Positions 1-8,899 are shown, numbered from the stretch's first letter. The stretch is 64,000 bases of DNA from Bog-950 sp035299425 (GCA_035299425.1 DATGWP010000067.1:1-64000), one strand, 5' to 3'. The notes: a model not told the origin generated them from the letters alone. Numbers and translations are program-made.

Positions 1-930
1 GTTGCAGGCTTGTGTTACAAGGCTGTAAGAAGATGGTGGCAAAAACTCACCGCGCTCAGGCCGCTTATATTGTATGCTGTCAATCAACGCCTGCGGATGT
101 TCTACACGCACCCCCAAAGCAAAGGGCTTGGCTTCTATCAATATGTTTTTGTGGTGCAGCAGTTCAAAAATATCGCGTGCCGAGTGGCCGGTGGCTAGTA
201 TTATGTTCTGACAATCCAGCTTATCGCCATCGGCACAAATGATTTTTGTAATCGTGTTTTTATCTATTACAAAATCCACCGCCTTTTTGTTGAAGTGTAC
301 TTCGCCCCCATTGGCTATAATGGTTTCGCGTATCTGCTCTATTATGCGCGGCAGCTTGTTAGTACCTATATGCGGGTGCGCCTCGTAGCCTATGCGCTCG
401 TCGGCACCATGCTGAATAAATACATCCAGCACTTTCTTTATATCGCCTCGCTTGGTGCTGCGGGTGTATAGCTTACCATCACTGTAAGTGCCTGCCCCCC
501 CTTCACCAAAGCAATAATTGCTTTCGGGGTTTATTTGTAAGGTACTGTGAATTTTAGATAAGTCGCCTACCCGTTCCCGGGCTGGTTTACCACGTTCTAA
601 TATAATAGGTTTAATGCCGCGCTCTAGTAGTTGCAAGGCGGCATACATACCTGCCGGCCCCATGCCTATTATATGGCAGGTTTTAGCATCGCTTACTTTT
701 TCAAAGTTGAAAGTTCTTAATTCGGGTTGGTAGGGTTCGCCTTTTTCGTACACATCTACCTTTAGCAGCACAATTATCTGCGGCTTGCGGGCGTCTAACG
801 ATTTGCGCACCGGGTGTACGTGAGCGATATTATGAATTGAAACACCGGTGGCAATTGCCGCCTGTTTTTTTATTTCAGCGGTATCGGCCGCCTGTTCGGG
901 CGTAAGTTTAAGTTCTATAGAGATAGGCAT
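1..930 (-). CDS. NAD(P)/FAD-dependent dehydrogenase (COG2509-like), 3' end cut by window edge
   Basis: I translated this from the complement; the frame is open from an ATG at 930 to base 1 (310 residues) with no stop, so the C-terminus lies outside the window. Residues 86-100 hold a dinucleotide-binding Rossmann motif (GMGPAG at 89-94). A glycine-rich FGEGGAGTYSDGKL stretch at 141-153 and ILATGHSARDIF near 245-256 are typical of the COG2509 group of large FAD-dependent dehydrogenases. The N-terminal 85 residues form the small domain usually found ahead of the Rossmann fold in this group. The substrate is unknown for the family. A -7-like TACCTTCG (complement of 959-966) lies 28 nt before the start. 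The family call is firm; a physiological role cannot be given. Confidence 0.85.
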   Translation of the reverse strand, partial: MPISIELKLTPEQAADTAEIKKQAAIATGVSIHNIAHVHPVRKSLDARKPQIIVLLKVDVYEKGEPYQPELRTFNFEKVSDAKTCHIIGMGPAGMYAALQLLERGIKPIILERGKPARERVGDLSKIHSTLQINPESNYCFGEGGAGTYSDGKLYTRSTKRGDIKKVLDVFIQHGADERIGYEAHPHIGTNKLPRIIEQIRETIIANGGEVHFNKKAVDFVIDKNTITKIICADGDKLDCQNIILATGHSARDIFELLHHKNILIEAKPFALGVRVEHPQALIDSIQYKRPERGEFLPPSSYSLVTQACN

Positions 931-958
931 TGGTTAGGTTTTTATCCTAAAACGGTGG

Positions 959-966
959 CGAAGGTA
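959..966 (-). promoter_or_regulatory. -7-like box for the FAD dehydrogenase gene
   Basis: TACCTTCG on the minus strand matches TAnnTTTG at 7 of 8 positions. No good -33 element is visible, so this is tentative. Confidence 0.35.
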
Positions 967-1120
967 AAAAGAAAAAATATGCCACGAATGCACGAATAAC
1001 AATAAAACATATTCATTCGGCACTAATAGCATTTGCCCTATTTAGTATACTACATGTTTTACATTGTTAAAAGGCTGTAAACAATCGAAGGGTTATTGTT
1101 ATCTTTAGAGGAGCAAAAAA

Positions 1121-1759
1121 ATCAGCGGTCTGAAAACAGAACCCTATAAAGATCTGACGGACGAGGAATTAATTCACCGTTACCGTAACTCCCACGAAAC
1201 TACGTATGTGGGCGAGCTATACCAGCGCTACACCCACCTGGTTTACGGCGTATGCATGAAATATGTACACAACGAGATGCAGGCCGAGGACATGACCATG
1301 CAGATTTTTGAGAAGCTGATACAGGATTTAAAAAAGCACCACATCACTACTTTTAAGCCCTGGCTGCACATGGTGGTTAAAAACCACTGCATGATGCACT
1401 TTAGAAAAGAGTCAAAAGATGATAAAAAAAGGGCTAAGCTGAAGTTTGAGATCAACAATAATGTGGAAAATACCCAGGTTGATCATCTACAGGATGCAGA
1501 AGAAAAACAAAAGGAGGCTGATGACAAAAGATTTGTGCTGCAGTACCTTAAAGAGGGCATTGATGAATTGAAAGACGAACAGAGAACGTGCATTGAGTTA
1601 TTTTATTTGAAAGATTGCAGCTATAATGAAATTGCCAATGTAACGGGCTTTACATTAAACGAGGTGAAGAGCAATATACAGAACGGGAAAAGGAATTTGA
1701 AGAATTATATAACCGCCAAAAACAATGAGGCACAAAACGGAAAAAATGAGGTTATCTGA
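1121..1759 (+). CDS. ECF-type RNA polymerase sigma factor (start codon non-canonical or uncertain)
   Basis: This is a sigma-70 family factor of about 200 residues. Region 2 covers the N-terminal third (LTDEELI...YVGELYQRYTHLVYGVCMKYV, then AEDMTMQIFEKL), and region 4 covers the C-terminal third (ELKDEQRTCIELFYLKDCSYNEIANVTGF). The first ATG/GTG/TTG in frame is GTG at 1208, which would remove the start of region 2. The frame stays open upstream to a TAG at 1106-1108. Conserved sequence extends back to at least 1154, and a GAGGAG ribosome-binding site at 1108-1113 sits 7 nt before ATC at 1121; CTG at 1130 is the other candidate. I therefore place the start at 1121 with low certainty. The 3' end overlaps the next gene by 35 nt, which couples the sigma to its presumed anti-sigma factor. 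Confidence 0.8.
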   Translation: MSGLKTEPYKDLTDEELIHRYRNSHETTYVGELYQRYTHLVYGVCMKYVHNEMQAEDMTMQIFEKLIQDLKKHHITTFKPWLHMVVKNHCMMHFRKESKDDKKRAKLKFEINNNVENTQVDHLQDAEEKQKEADDKRFVLQYLKEGIDELKDEQRTCIELFYLKDCSYNEIANVTGFTLNEVKSNIQNGKRNLKNYITAKNNEAQNGKNEVI

Positions 1760-2972
1760 GCAGGGAGTGGTTCGTGAAGAGGCGCTGTTGGCGTATCTCA
1801 ACAACGAACTATCTGTTGAAGATAAGCAGCAGCTGGAAAAGCTGCTGGAGGAGGACCCGTTTGCCCAGGAGGCATTGGAGGGTTTAAAAGAGTCGGGCAA
1901 GGTAAGCGCCGCCGCGGCCGTAGTTAACATAAACAAGAAAGTGCGCGAGCGTGTAGGTATAAAAGATGCCCGCATGGTAAAAATGCATTGGAGCACGTAT
2001 GCCTGGGCAGCCGTTGTGCTTGGTTTATTGATAGGTGTTGGTTTTGTAATGGTAACCTACATGGGCAATAAGCAGGAGGGGCAAATGGCTATGAACGAAC
2101 CTGCCAAACAGGAAGGCGTAAACCTGCTGGAAGAAAAGAAGGAAACACCCAATATAGTATCTACAGAGATTGTTACAGATACTTTAGCACCAGCGCTTGA
2201 ATCGCAACCTGTTGCGGAGTCGGGTACAATGCAGATGCGCGATGAAAATACCAATACCAGCGCCAAACCAGAGCAATTATCGTTAAAGGGTACCAGCGGC
2301 GCAGCTAATGGTAGTTCCACTAATATGGGCGCAGTAGTAAGCCCCGGCACTTATACTATGAACTCGACCATACTGGCCGATGATAAAGGCACTGCGCCGG
2401 CACCTAAGCCTACTACGAATGTGGCACGAACAGAATCCAAGCCTGCGGCTGCAAATGGTGCCCGGGAAAATGTAAGTCTGGAATCGGTAGTTACTAGCAG
2501 CAAGTACGAGAAAAAGGCTTCGGAGCAAAACCTGAAAGCGAAGGATAAACAGGTAGCCGGCTATACTACCCAAACGGTGGTTCGCGGCAGTATTATGGAG
2601 AAAGAGGAGGTAGAAAGAGTGTCGGTTGTAACTATGGATGAAGCTATGAAGAGTTTTAATAGCCAGGACTACAAAAAATCTTCTGACCAGTTTACCGAGA
2701 TATTAAAGCAGCAACCTAACAATGCCGATGCGCTTTACTTTGGCGGCATAAGCGATTATATAAACGGCAACACCAAAAAGAGCGAGAAGAATTTTGATAA
2801 GCTGCTTAAAGAGGGCACAAAATTTAACGAGGGCTCTAAGTGGTATAAAGCCAACATACTACTTAAGAAGGGCAAGCGCGATGAAGCGAAGAAACTGCTT
2901 GATGAACTTTCCAACTCAGGCGGCTCGTACAAAGAGCGTGCAATAAAGAAAAAGGCAGAAATTGAGTTTTAA
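1725..2972 (+). CDS. Putative anti-sigma factor, single-pass membrane protein with C-terminal TPR domain
   Basis: 415 residues. The N-terminus (about 1-85, LLAYLNNELSVEDKQQLEKLLEEDPFAQEALEGL) resembles the cytoplasmic anti-sigma helix bundle common in this phylum. One transmembrane segment follows at about 89-112, then a low-complexity Ser/Ala/Pro/Thr-rich linker to about 290, then tetratricopeptide-like helices from about 300 to the end (QDYKKSSDQFTEILKQQPNN... and KSEKNFDKLLKEG). The orientation predicts the TPR part in the periplasm. It starts inside the sigma gene (ATG 1725; ATG 1746 also possible), so translation is probably coupled. I infer that it holds the sigma factor at the inner membrane and senses a periplasmic partner through the TPR part. 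The anti-sigma role is inferred from context and N-terminal resemblance. Confidence 0.7.
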   Translation: MRHKTEKMRLSEQGVVREEALLAYLNNELSVEDKQQLEKLLEEDPFAQEALEGLKESGKVSAAAAVVNINKKVRERVGIKDARMVKMHWSTYAWAAVVLGLLIGVGFVMVTYMGNKQEGQMAMNEPAKQEGVNLLEEKKETPNIVSTEIVTDTLAPALESQPVAESGTMQMRDENTNTSAKPEQLSLKGTSGAANGSSTNMGAVVSPGTYTMNSTILADDKGTAPAPKPTTNVARTESKPAAANGARENVSLESVVTSSKYEKKASEQNLKAKDKQVAGYTTQTVVRGSIMEKEEVERVSVVTMDEAMKSFNSQDYKKSSDQFTEILKQQPNNADALYFGGISDYINGNTKKSEKNFDKLLKEGTKFNEGSKWYKANILLKKGKRDEAKKLLDELSNSGGSYKERAIKKKAEIEF

Positions 2973-2979
2973 TAAAAAA

Positions 2980-4389
2980 CTAGCGGCCTGTAGTGTAAAG
3001 AGTATACTTATTGCCCCTATAAATCTGTGTGTCTGTGGCTAGCATTTCGTCTCTTGCAGAGCCAGTTAAATAATAACCTGTAGGTGGTACCTCGCCGGGC
3101 ATAGCAATCTTTTTACCGTAGTGTCTGTACAGGTTAGCACGCAATGCCCAGTCAGAATACAAATTGCGATTGGCCGGTATTATCATTTCACCTTTAGTAA
3201 GAGGCGCAATAGCCTCCAGGTCGCGCAAAAGTTTTTCATCGCGCGAGTAAGTGCCACAGTTATAAATGCTTAATCCAACACAACCGGTAATAATAACAAG
3301 GCAGAGGCTTTGCGCGGGTAATAAAAATTTAGCACCGGTTAGTTTTCGTTCTATCCATAGTATAAGAGGTAGTATGATGCAGGAGAACCCTACAGCAAAC
3401 ATGGGTAACGATGGTATTAGATAATGTTTGTTTTGTTTGGCGCTTAGTGCAATGGGGGCAGATGCCGAAAGGCCAATGATGATAAACACCAGGGCAGTTT
3501 GTAATAACTGTTTGCGTGGGGCTGCTTCGCTTTTGATAAATGCTGCGAGCAGCGATAAGCCAAGCAAGGGCGATAAGGCTACTGCCATGTGTACGAATAT
3601 GGTATACGGCGGCGCACTGGTATCGAACTCATGTTTAAGCGTACGGAGCAATTGCACATCGAGGTATTGCTGCAGAAAGTGTTTGGGAGCATCGAATGAA
3701 AACACCATAGCAAAAATGGCAGCCAACACTGCGAACTGTAGGGCCATGTAGGTTATGGCTTTCTGCCACTTTAAATCTTTTTCTATCCATACAAAAAAGA
3801 AAGGTACAGCCAATGGAAACAGGGCTACGGGGCCTTTGGTAAGCATAGCCAGAAAAATGAGTGCGCCACCAATGGTGGCATACAGCGCTAAGTTTTTGCC
3901 GGTACGCAGAAAAAGAAAAGATGCAATAACCGAACCGGTGGTAAAAATACTCATGGTATTTTCCATTACATTGCTGCTGTAGCCCCAGCTGGTAAGTGGA
4001 ATAACCATAAACAGCAAGCAGGGCAGCCAGTTGTATTTTTTTACCTCTGTATTATTGGCGAAAAATATTTTCCAGGCAGAAGCAATTAGCAGTAGTTGAA
4101 TAATAGCTGTGCTAAGCGAGTATAATTTCTCTACCCAATAACTATTACCGAGTGCTTTATAGTAAAGCGAAAGAAAGTAGGAGCTTAGCTGGGGATTGTC
4201 CCAATAGTTGGGTTGTGCGTAGTCGGCAGTTTGCGGCGCCCAGAAACTGCCAATACCATTAGCTAGGTTCAGTCCAAACAGCGCATTGTAAACCCCATCC
4301 AGGAACATGCCTTTGGTAAACAGGTTTGGCAACCACAACAGCGCTGCGAATGCAATAACCATTAGTAAAGGCAGTGACAGCTTATTCAC
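2980..4389 (-). CDS. GT39/ArnT-like membrane glycosyltransferase
   Basis: About 470 residues with roughly ten hydrophobic segments. The first lumenal-type loop contains FLDGVYNALFGLNLANGIGSFW, in the position of the acidic motif of the dolichyl-phosphate-mannose/ArnT-type (GT39/GT83) superfamily. These enzymes move a sugar from a polyprenyl-phosphate donor to a lipid or protein on the periplasmic side. The acceptor is unknown. The frame extends to a TTG at 4434, but those extra 15 codons run through a palindromic repeat. GTG at 4389 (MNKLSLPLLMVIAF) gives a better N-terminus just before the first membrane segment, so I use it. The start is not certain. It follows tag on the same strand, but the hairpins between them suggest separate transcription. 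Confidence 0.72.
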   Translation of the reverse strand: MNKLSLPLLMVIAFAALLWLPNLFTKGMFLDGVYNALFGLNLANGIGSFWAPQTADYAQPNYWDNPQLSSYFLSLYYKALGNSYWVEKLYSLSTAIIQLLLIASAWKIFFANNTEVKKYNWLPCLLFMVIPLTSWGYSSNVMENTMSIFTTGSVIASFLFLRTGKNLALYATIGGALIFLAMLTKGPVALFPLAVPFFFVWIEKDLKWQKAITYMALQFAVLAAIFAMVFSFDAPKHFLQQYLDVQLLRTLKHEFDTSAPPYTIFVHMAVALSPLLGLSLLAAFIKSEAAPRKQLLQTALVFIIIGLSASAPIALSAKQNKHYLIPSLPMFAVGFSCIILPLILWIERKLTGAKFLLPAQSLCLVIITGCVGLSIYNCGTYSRDEKLLRDLEAIAPLTKGEMIIPANRNLYSDWALRANLYRHYGKKIAMPGEVPPTGYYLTGSARDEMLATDTQIYRGNKYTLYTTGR

Positions 4390-4411
4390 AGGGGAAATAT
4401 AGTTGCTTTTT

Positions 4412-4431
4412 CCGTTGGCTAAAGCCAACGG
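4412..4431. repeat. Palindrome of the GGCTAAAGCC family (copy 1)
   Basis: CCGTTGGCTAAAGCCAACGG: 9-nt arms around a 2-nt centre, just upstream of the glycosyltransferase start. It shares its GGCTAAAGCC core with the copy at 4464-4481, so the pair looks like a REP-type element. Confidence 0.6.
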
Positions 4432-4463
4432 CAATGATGATAAACGGAATTCTGCTCAGTTAA

Positions 4464-4481
4464 AACGGGCTAAAGCCCGTT
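4464..4481 (-). terminator. Palindrome of the same family (copy 2), possible terminator of tag
   Basis: AACGGGCTAAAGCCCGTT forms an 8-bp hairpin. Read on the minus strand it lies 36 nt after the tag stop codon and runs into TTTAACTG, so it could end tag transcription. The T-run is short. Confidence 0.45.
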
Positions 4482-4516
4482 GGTCCAAAGAGGTTAGCCG
4501 CGAAAATATATTGCCC

Positions 4517-5152
4517 TTACTTGCCTTTGCGCCAGCAGTTGTCAAGGTGGTCGTCTACTATGCCCACAGCCTGCATAAAGGCATAGCAAATAGTAGAGCC
4601 CCGGAACTTAAAGCCGCGCTTGCCCATATCTTTGCTCATAGCATCACTGATAGCTGTTTTGGGTTGAATATCGCGGAGTGATTTGATGGAGTTTTTTAAT
4701 GGCTTGCCGCCTACAAAACTCCATACGTATTTATCAAACGAGCCAAATTCTTTTTGCACCTCCATAAACCGGGCGGCGTTATTTATAGCAGCGCGTATCT
4801 TTAGCTGGTTGCGCACTATGCCGGTATCCTGCATCAGGGCTTGGTATTTCTTCTCATCGTATTTGGCCACCTTCTTTACATCGAAGTCAGCAAATGCCTT
4901 GCGGAAGTTTTCGCGCTTTTTTAAAATAGTAAGCCAGCTTAAACCCGCCTGAAAACTTTCGAGTATTAAAAACTCAAACAGCACTTTATCATCATGCACA
5001 GGCCGGCCCCATTCCTGGTCGTGATATTTTACATAAAGAGGGTCGCCCAGGCACCAGCCGCAACGTACTTTGCCGTCTGTTGGCCCGGCATACTTAACCG
5101 GTGTTGGTGCTTTGGTGGCTTCTTTCTTTTTTACACTTTTCTTCGTTGCCAT
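4517..5152 (-). CDS. tag: DNA-3-methyladenine glycosylase I
   Basis: 211 residues; it excises 3-methyladenine from alkylated DNA at the start of base excision repair. The family is easily recognised: RCGWC near the N-terminus, YHDQEWG at 43-49, LESFQAGLSWLTILKKRENFR at about 64-85, and KRGFKFRGSTICYAFMQAVGIVDDHLDNC at the end. By alignment with the E. coli enzyme the zinc ligands are C31, H44, H202 and C206, and the base-pocket Glu is E65; all are present. An extra Lys-rich stretch of about 28 residues (MATKKSVKKKEATKAP) precedes the core and is probably disordered. Transcribed on its own or with the downstream glycosyltransferase. Confidence 0.95.
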   Translation of the reverse strand: MATKKSVKKKEATKAPTPVKYAGPTDGKVRCGWCLGDPLYVKYHDQEWGRPVHDDKVLFEFLILESFQAGLSWLTILKKRENFRKAFADFDVKKVAKYDEKKYQALMQDTGIVRNQLKIRAAINNAARFMEVQKEFGSFDKYVWSFVGGKPLKNSIKSLRDIQPKTAISDAMSKDMGKRGFKFRGSTICYAFMQAVGIVDDHLDNCWRKGK

Positions 5153-5178
5153 TGTATTTTGTCTTTTTTGCCGACTAA

Positions 5179-6435
5179 TTATCTCATCATATCAAACCGT
5201 TGCGTATCTAATCTAATCAAGATAAACAGCAACACCGTAAACGAAAGTAGGGCCGACCCCCCGTAACTTATGAAAGGTAACGGGATACCTATAACCGGTG
5301 CCACGCCTATTACCATACCCACATTAATAAGAAAGTGAAAGAACAGAATACAGGCTACACAATAGCCATACACACGGCTGAACCGCGAGCGCTGTCGCTC
5401 GGCAAGAAACAGTAGCCGGAAGAATAAACCTACGAATAGAATAATGATGACAGAACAACCTACAAAGCCAAACTCCTCCCCCAGTGAGCTGAAGATAAAA
5501 TCGGTGCTTTGCTCGGGGACAAATTTTAGTTTAGTCTGCGTACCCTGCAGGTAGCCTTTGCCAAGCACGCCACCCGAACCGATGGCAATAATAGATTGCT
5601 TGATGTTCCAGTCGCGGCCCTCTTGGACTTGCTTGCCCAACAATACGTTGATACGGTCTTTTTGGTGCGGCTTTAGTTTGCCAAAAGCATAATCTACCGA
5701 AAAAACAAAAACAGATGCTGCCAGCCAAAGCCCGAGTATTATCCAGATTAGTTTGCGGTTTCGGCGCGAAAAATAAATGATGAGCAACGCAATGCCGAAA
5801 AGTACCCCTACCAGTATATATTTTGAAAACAGTAACGCCAACAGGCCCAACACAGCTACCGATGCCCCTATAATGAGAAAGTAAGACTCTAAACCCTCGC
5901 GGAACAACACCAGCGCCAGTGCCAGGAACACAATAGCCGAACCGGCATCGCCTTGTATCAAAACTATACCCATAGGTATTACAATCCAGGCAAAGGCTTT
6001 CCATTTATCGCGCCATTTGCGTATGTCTACACTTAGCCCGCTCATGTATTTGGCAAGCCCGAGGCTTACACCAAACTTGGCAAACTCTGATGGCTGCACT
6101 TTAAACGCCCCCAGGTTAAGCCAGTTCTTTTGTCCGTGACTGGAATCGCCTACTACCATTACCAGGAATATTAAGAGCAACACCACTGCGAAAATGGGAT
6201 AGGAAAGAGTTACGTATAGTCGCGAATCCATCAGTAGTATTACAAACGCAATTATTACACTGGCTATCATCCACTGAAACTGCTTGCCGCTGGGTATCGA
6301 TGTATCGAAAATGCTTTTCTCGCTGCCACCTGCCGATGCCGAATAAATAATGAACCACCCGCATATAGTAAGCAGGGCATACATTATTACTGTAAGCCAG
6401 TCAAATTTACCGGTAAGCGATTCCTGCTTTTTCAA
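5179..6435 (-). CDS. rodA: Rod shape-determining protein RodA (SEDS peptidoglycan polymerase)
   Basis: 418 residues with about ten transmembrane segments. RodA polymerises lipid II into glycan strands in the elongasome, in complex with PBP2. SEDS signatures seen: VQPSEFAKFGVSLGLAKYM after the third segment, QGDAGSAIVFLALALVLF, the loop EGRDWNIKQSIIAIGSGGVLGKGYLQGTQTKLKFVPEQSTDFIFS, and VAPVIGIPLPFISYGGSALL near the C-terminus. The start appears to be TTG (TTGAAAAAGCAG), 19 nt after the mrdA stop; no ATG fits before the first membrane segment. Third gene of the mreD-mrdA-rodA operon. Confidence 0.95.
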   Translation of the reverse strand: MKKQESLTGKFDWLTVIMYALLTICGWFIIYSASAGGSEKSIFDTSIPSGKQFQWMIASVIIAFVILLMDSRLYVTLSYPIFAVVLLLIFLVMVVGDSSHGQKNWLNLGAFKVQPSEFAKFGVSLGLAKYMSGLSVDIRKWRDKWKAFAWIVIPMGIVLIQGDAGSAIVFLALALVLFREGLESYFLIIGASVAVLGLLALLFSKYILVGVLFGIALLIIYFSRRNRKLIWIILGLWLAASVFVFSVDYAFGKLKPHQKDRINVLLGKQVQEGRDWNIKQSIIAIGSGGVLGKGYLQGTQTKLKFVPEQSTDFIFSSLGEEFGFVGCSVIIILFVGLFFRLLFLAERQRSRFSRVYGYCVACILFFHFLINVGMVIGVAPVIGIPLPFISYGGSALLSFTVLLFILIRLDTQRFDMMR

Positions 6436-6454
6436 TTTCCCGTTTATTAATTAG

Positions 6455-8356
6455 TTACTCTACTGCCTCTGTGCTTAAGCCCGCGCTCTTATTTGTCTGC
6501 ACCCCATACTTATGTAGCAGGTTGCTGTTAAACATTTTTTCCTGCAGCGGTATTCTTTTGGTTTGTATGGTGTCGTTCAAATATTTCTCTACCATTAAGC
6601 TGGCAATAGGTGCGGCAAAATCGGACCCATAGCCCCCGTTTTCTACCACTACAGCTATGGCAATTTTAGCATTGTCTTTGGGAGCAAAGCCGGCAAACAT
6701 ACTGTGGTTATCGCCGTGCGGGTTTTGCGCGGTACCTGTTTTGCCACACAGGGTTATGCCCTCGCACCGCGCCGAGCGGGCCGTACCGGCCTCTACCACC
6801 TGGAACAAACCTTCGTTAACGGGTACAAACCACTGCTTCTCTACCATACACTGGTGTCTCTCATATTTATGCGTTACATCTTTGTTGGTTACAGGGTCGG
6901 TTATCTTTTTTACTATGTGTGGTGTAATGTAATAGCCCATGTTGGCCATGCAGGCATACATATTGGCCATCTGTATAGGTGTAACTAATATTTCGCCCTG
7001 GCCAATACCTAATGATATGATAGTAGCAAAACGCCAGCGGCGGGCGCCATAAATTTTATCGTAATACTTTACCGATGGTATGTTTCCCCCCACCTCGCTC
7101 GGTAGGTCCACCCCGGTTTTAGCGCCCAGGCCAAAACTGTTGCAATAGCGTTTCCATTTATCGTAGGCTTCAGCCGTGCCGCCATAAGCGTTATTATCCA
7201 AGGTGTTGCGAAACGTTTGCACAAAGTAAGGATTGCAGCTTTGCGCCAGGGCATACTGCACATCGCCCGGCGATGGGTGATGGTGCGAGCAATGCACCGT
7301 AACACCACTTATAGTATAAGCGCCGTTGCAGGGCAAAAAATGGTTGGCTGGTTGTACTCCTTCATTCAGGGCAATTAAGGCCACTATGGGTTTAAAGGCA
7401 GACCCCGGCGGATAGGTAGCCAGCGTAGGCCTTGAGTACAGCGGCAGCAGTGAATCGGTAAGCAGGGCATTAAAATTTTTACCACGCACGGCACCACATA
7501 GCAGGTTAGGATCGTAGCCGGGGCTGCTTACCAGCGCCAGTATCTCGCCTGTCTCTGGTTCTATTGCCACCACACTGCCCTTCTTATTAGCCATTAGCTT
7601 TTCGGCATACTCCTGTAGTTTAATATTAAGCGTGGTTATTACATTATCGCCCGATATGGCCAGGGTATCATACTCCCCATTGCCAAAGCTGCCAACATCG
7701 CGCCCGTTTACATCAAAGAAGGAGAATTTCTTTCCGCGCTTGCCGCCCAGCTCTTTCTCATATACTTTCTCTATACCGCTTTTGCCTACATAGTCGCCGG
7801 GCTTGTAGTAATCGTTAGATGCCGCAATCTGCCTTTCGTCTACTTCACCAATATCGCCCAGTATGGTAGCCGCTACACGATGAGGATATTTACGGATAGT
7901 ACGCACCTGCCCGTAAAAACCGGGAAACAGGTACATATACTCCTGCAGGCGCGAGTAATCTTTTAGCGACATCTGCTTGGCAAACACATTAGGCACCCGC
8001 ATGTAACCCTTTTGCTTTTTCATTTTCTCAAACCGCTCCAGCACATCCTCTTTGGTTATGCCCAGCAGCTCGCACATTTTAAGGGTATCGAACCCTTTGG
8101 CCTTTTTGGTTTCGCTGGGGGTTACCATCAGGTCGTAGATGGCCTCATTAAATACTATCAGCTCGCCGGTGCGGTCGTAAATCATACCGCGGGTAGGGTA
8201 TACATCAAGTTCCTTAATAGCATTATCTTTAGCCAGTGCTTCGTACTTGGTGCTTATTACCTGCAAAAAGAACAGCCGCACCATAAAAATTGCGGCAAAC
8301 ACCACAATAATTATCCGGATAACCTGGTAACGATTTTTAAATAAATCTTTAGTCAC
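6455..8356 (-). CDS. mrdA: Penicillin-binding protein 2 (elongation-specific transpeptidase)
   Basis: 633 residues. A single N-terminal membrane anchor (about 12-35) is followed by a PBP dimerisation/pedestal domain (RGMIYDRTGELIVFN at 56-70) and a transpeptidase domain. Catalytic motifs are complete: SAFK at 319-322 (active-site serine S319), SCN at 373-375 and KTGTAQ at 539-544. It cross-links peptidoglycan made by RodA, the next gene. The start is GTG at 8356, 21 nt after the mreD stop. The C-terminal tail after about 600 (polar, Lys/Thr-rich) has no recognised motif. Confidence 0.95.
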   Translation of the reverse strand: MTKDLFKNRYQVIRIIIVVFAAIFMVRLFFLQVISTKYEALAKDNAIKELDVYPTRGMIYDRTGELIVFNEAIYDLMVTPSETKKAKGFDTLKMCELLGITKEDVLERFEKMKKQKGYMRVPNVFAKQMSLKDYSRLQEYMYLFPGFYGQVRTIRKYPHRVAATILGDIGEVDERQIAASNDYYKPGDYVGKSGIEKVYEKELGGKRGKKFSFFDVNGRDVGSFGNGEYDTLAISGDNVITTLNIKLQEYAEKLMANKKGSVVAIEPETGEILALVSSPGYDPNLLCGAVRGKNFNALLTDSLLPLYSRPTLATYPPGSAFKPIVALIALNEGVQPANHFLPCNGAYTISGVTVHCSHHHPSPGDVQYALAQSCNPYFVQTFRNTLDNNAYGGTAEAYDKWKRYCNSFGLGAKTGVDLPSEVGGNIPSVKYYDKIYGARRWRFATIISLGIGQGEILVTPIQMANMYACMANMGYYITPHIVKKITDPVTNKDVTHKYERHQCMVEKQWFVPVNEGLFQVVEAGTARSARCEGITLCGKTGTAQNPHGDNHSMFAGFAPKDNAKIAIAVVVENGGYGSDFAAPIASLMVEKYLNDTIQTKRIPLQEKMFNSNLLHKYGVQTNKSAGLSTEAVE

Positions 8357-8377
8357 AAATAAATGGCAGGTTGCAGT

Positions 8378-8899
8378 TTAAACGAATCTCCTTTTCTTCT
8401 TCGATGAAAACAGGAAGAGAAAAATCAGCATAAAGATGATAGAAACAAGGGTGCTAACCAAAATTTTAACCAGTAATAAGAAAAAATTGAGGAACGTAGC
8501 CGCCTCTACCAAAAAATAGAAGCTCAGGTAAAGTATCATGGTTATGCCCAGGTACACTATAAACCAGCCAACACCCTGTGCATACACATTGGGGCTAATT
8601 TCAAACTCGGTGCCTTTGGGGGTAATTATGTTAATAAGGAATGGGCGCAGGTAAGCCACCAACAGGCATGCGGCAGCGTGCATACCTATAGAGCCCATAA
8701 ATACATCGAGGAGCAAACCGGCACTAAAACCAATAAGCATTAATAGCCAGCGCGGTGTTTCAAAAGGCAATAACAACACAAACAAAGGGAACACATATGG
8801 GTTTACAAACGAACTGAAATTGATATTGCTGAAAATCAATATCTGCGCCAGTAGCAGCAGCAATAGCCGGAATATGTTTACGGGAATCTGGTTAAGCAT
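8378..8899 (-). CDS. mreD: Rod shape-determining protein MreD
   Basis: 173 residues, five to six hydrophobic segments, with the MreD core LLPFETPRWLLMLIGFSAGLLLDVFMGSIGMHAAACLLVAYLRP at about 44-88. MreD is an inner-membrane part of the elongasome that links MreC to PBP2/RodA. It begins the operon; mreB and mreC, usually directly upstream, are not here. The 209 nt upstream hold only a promoter-like box and then an unrelated gene on the other strand. The Lys/Arg-rich tail KKKRRFV suggests a cytoplasmic C-terminus. Confidence 0.88.
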   Translation of the reverse strand: MLNQIPVNIFRLLLLLLAQILIFSNINFSSFVNPYVFPLFVLLLPFETPRWLLMLIGFSAGLLLDVFMGSIGMHAAACLLVAYLRPFLINIITPKGTEFEISPNVYAQGVGWFIVYLGITMILYLSFYFLVEAATFLNFFLLLVKILVSTLVSIIFMLIFLFLFSSKKKRRFV

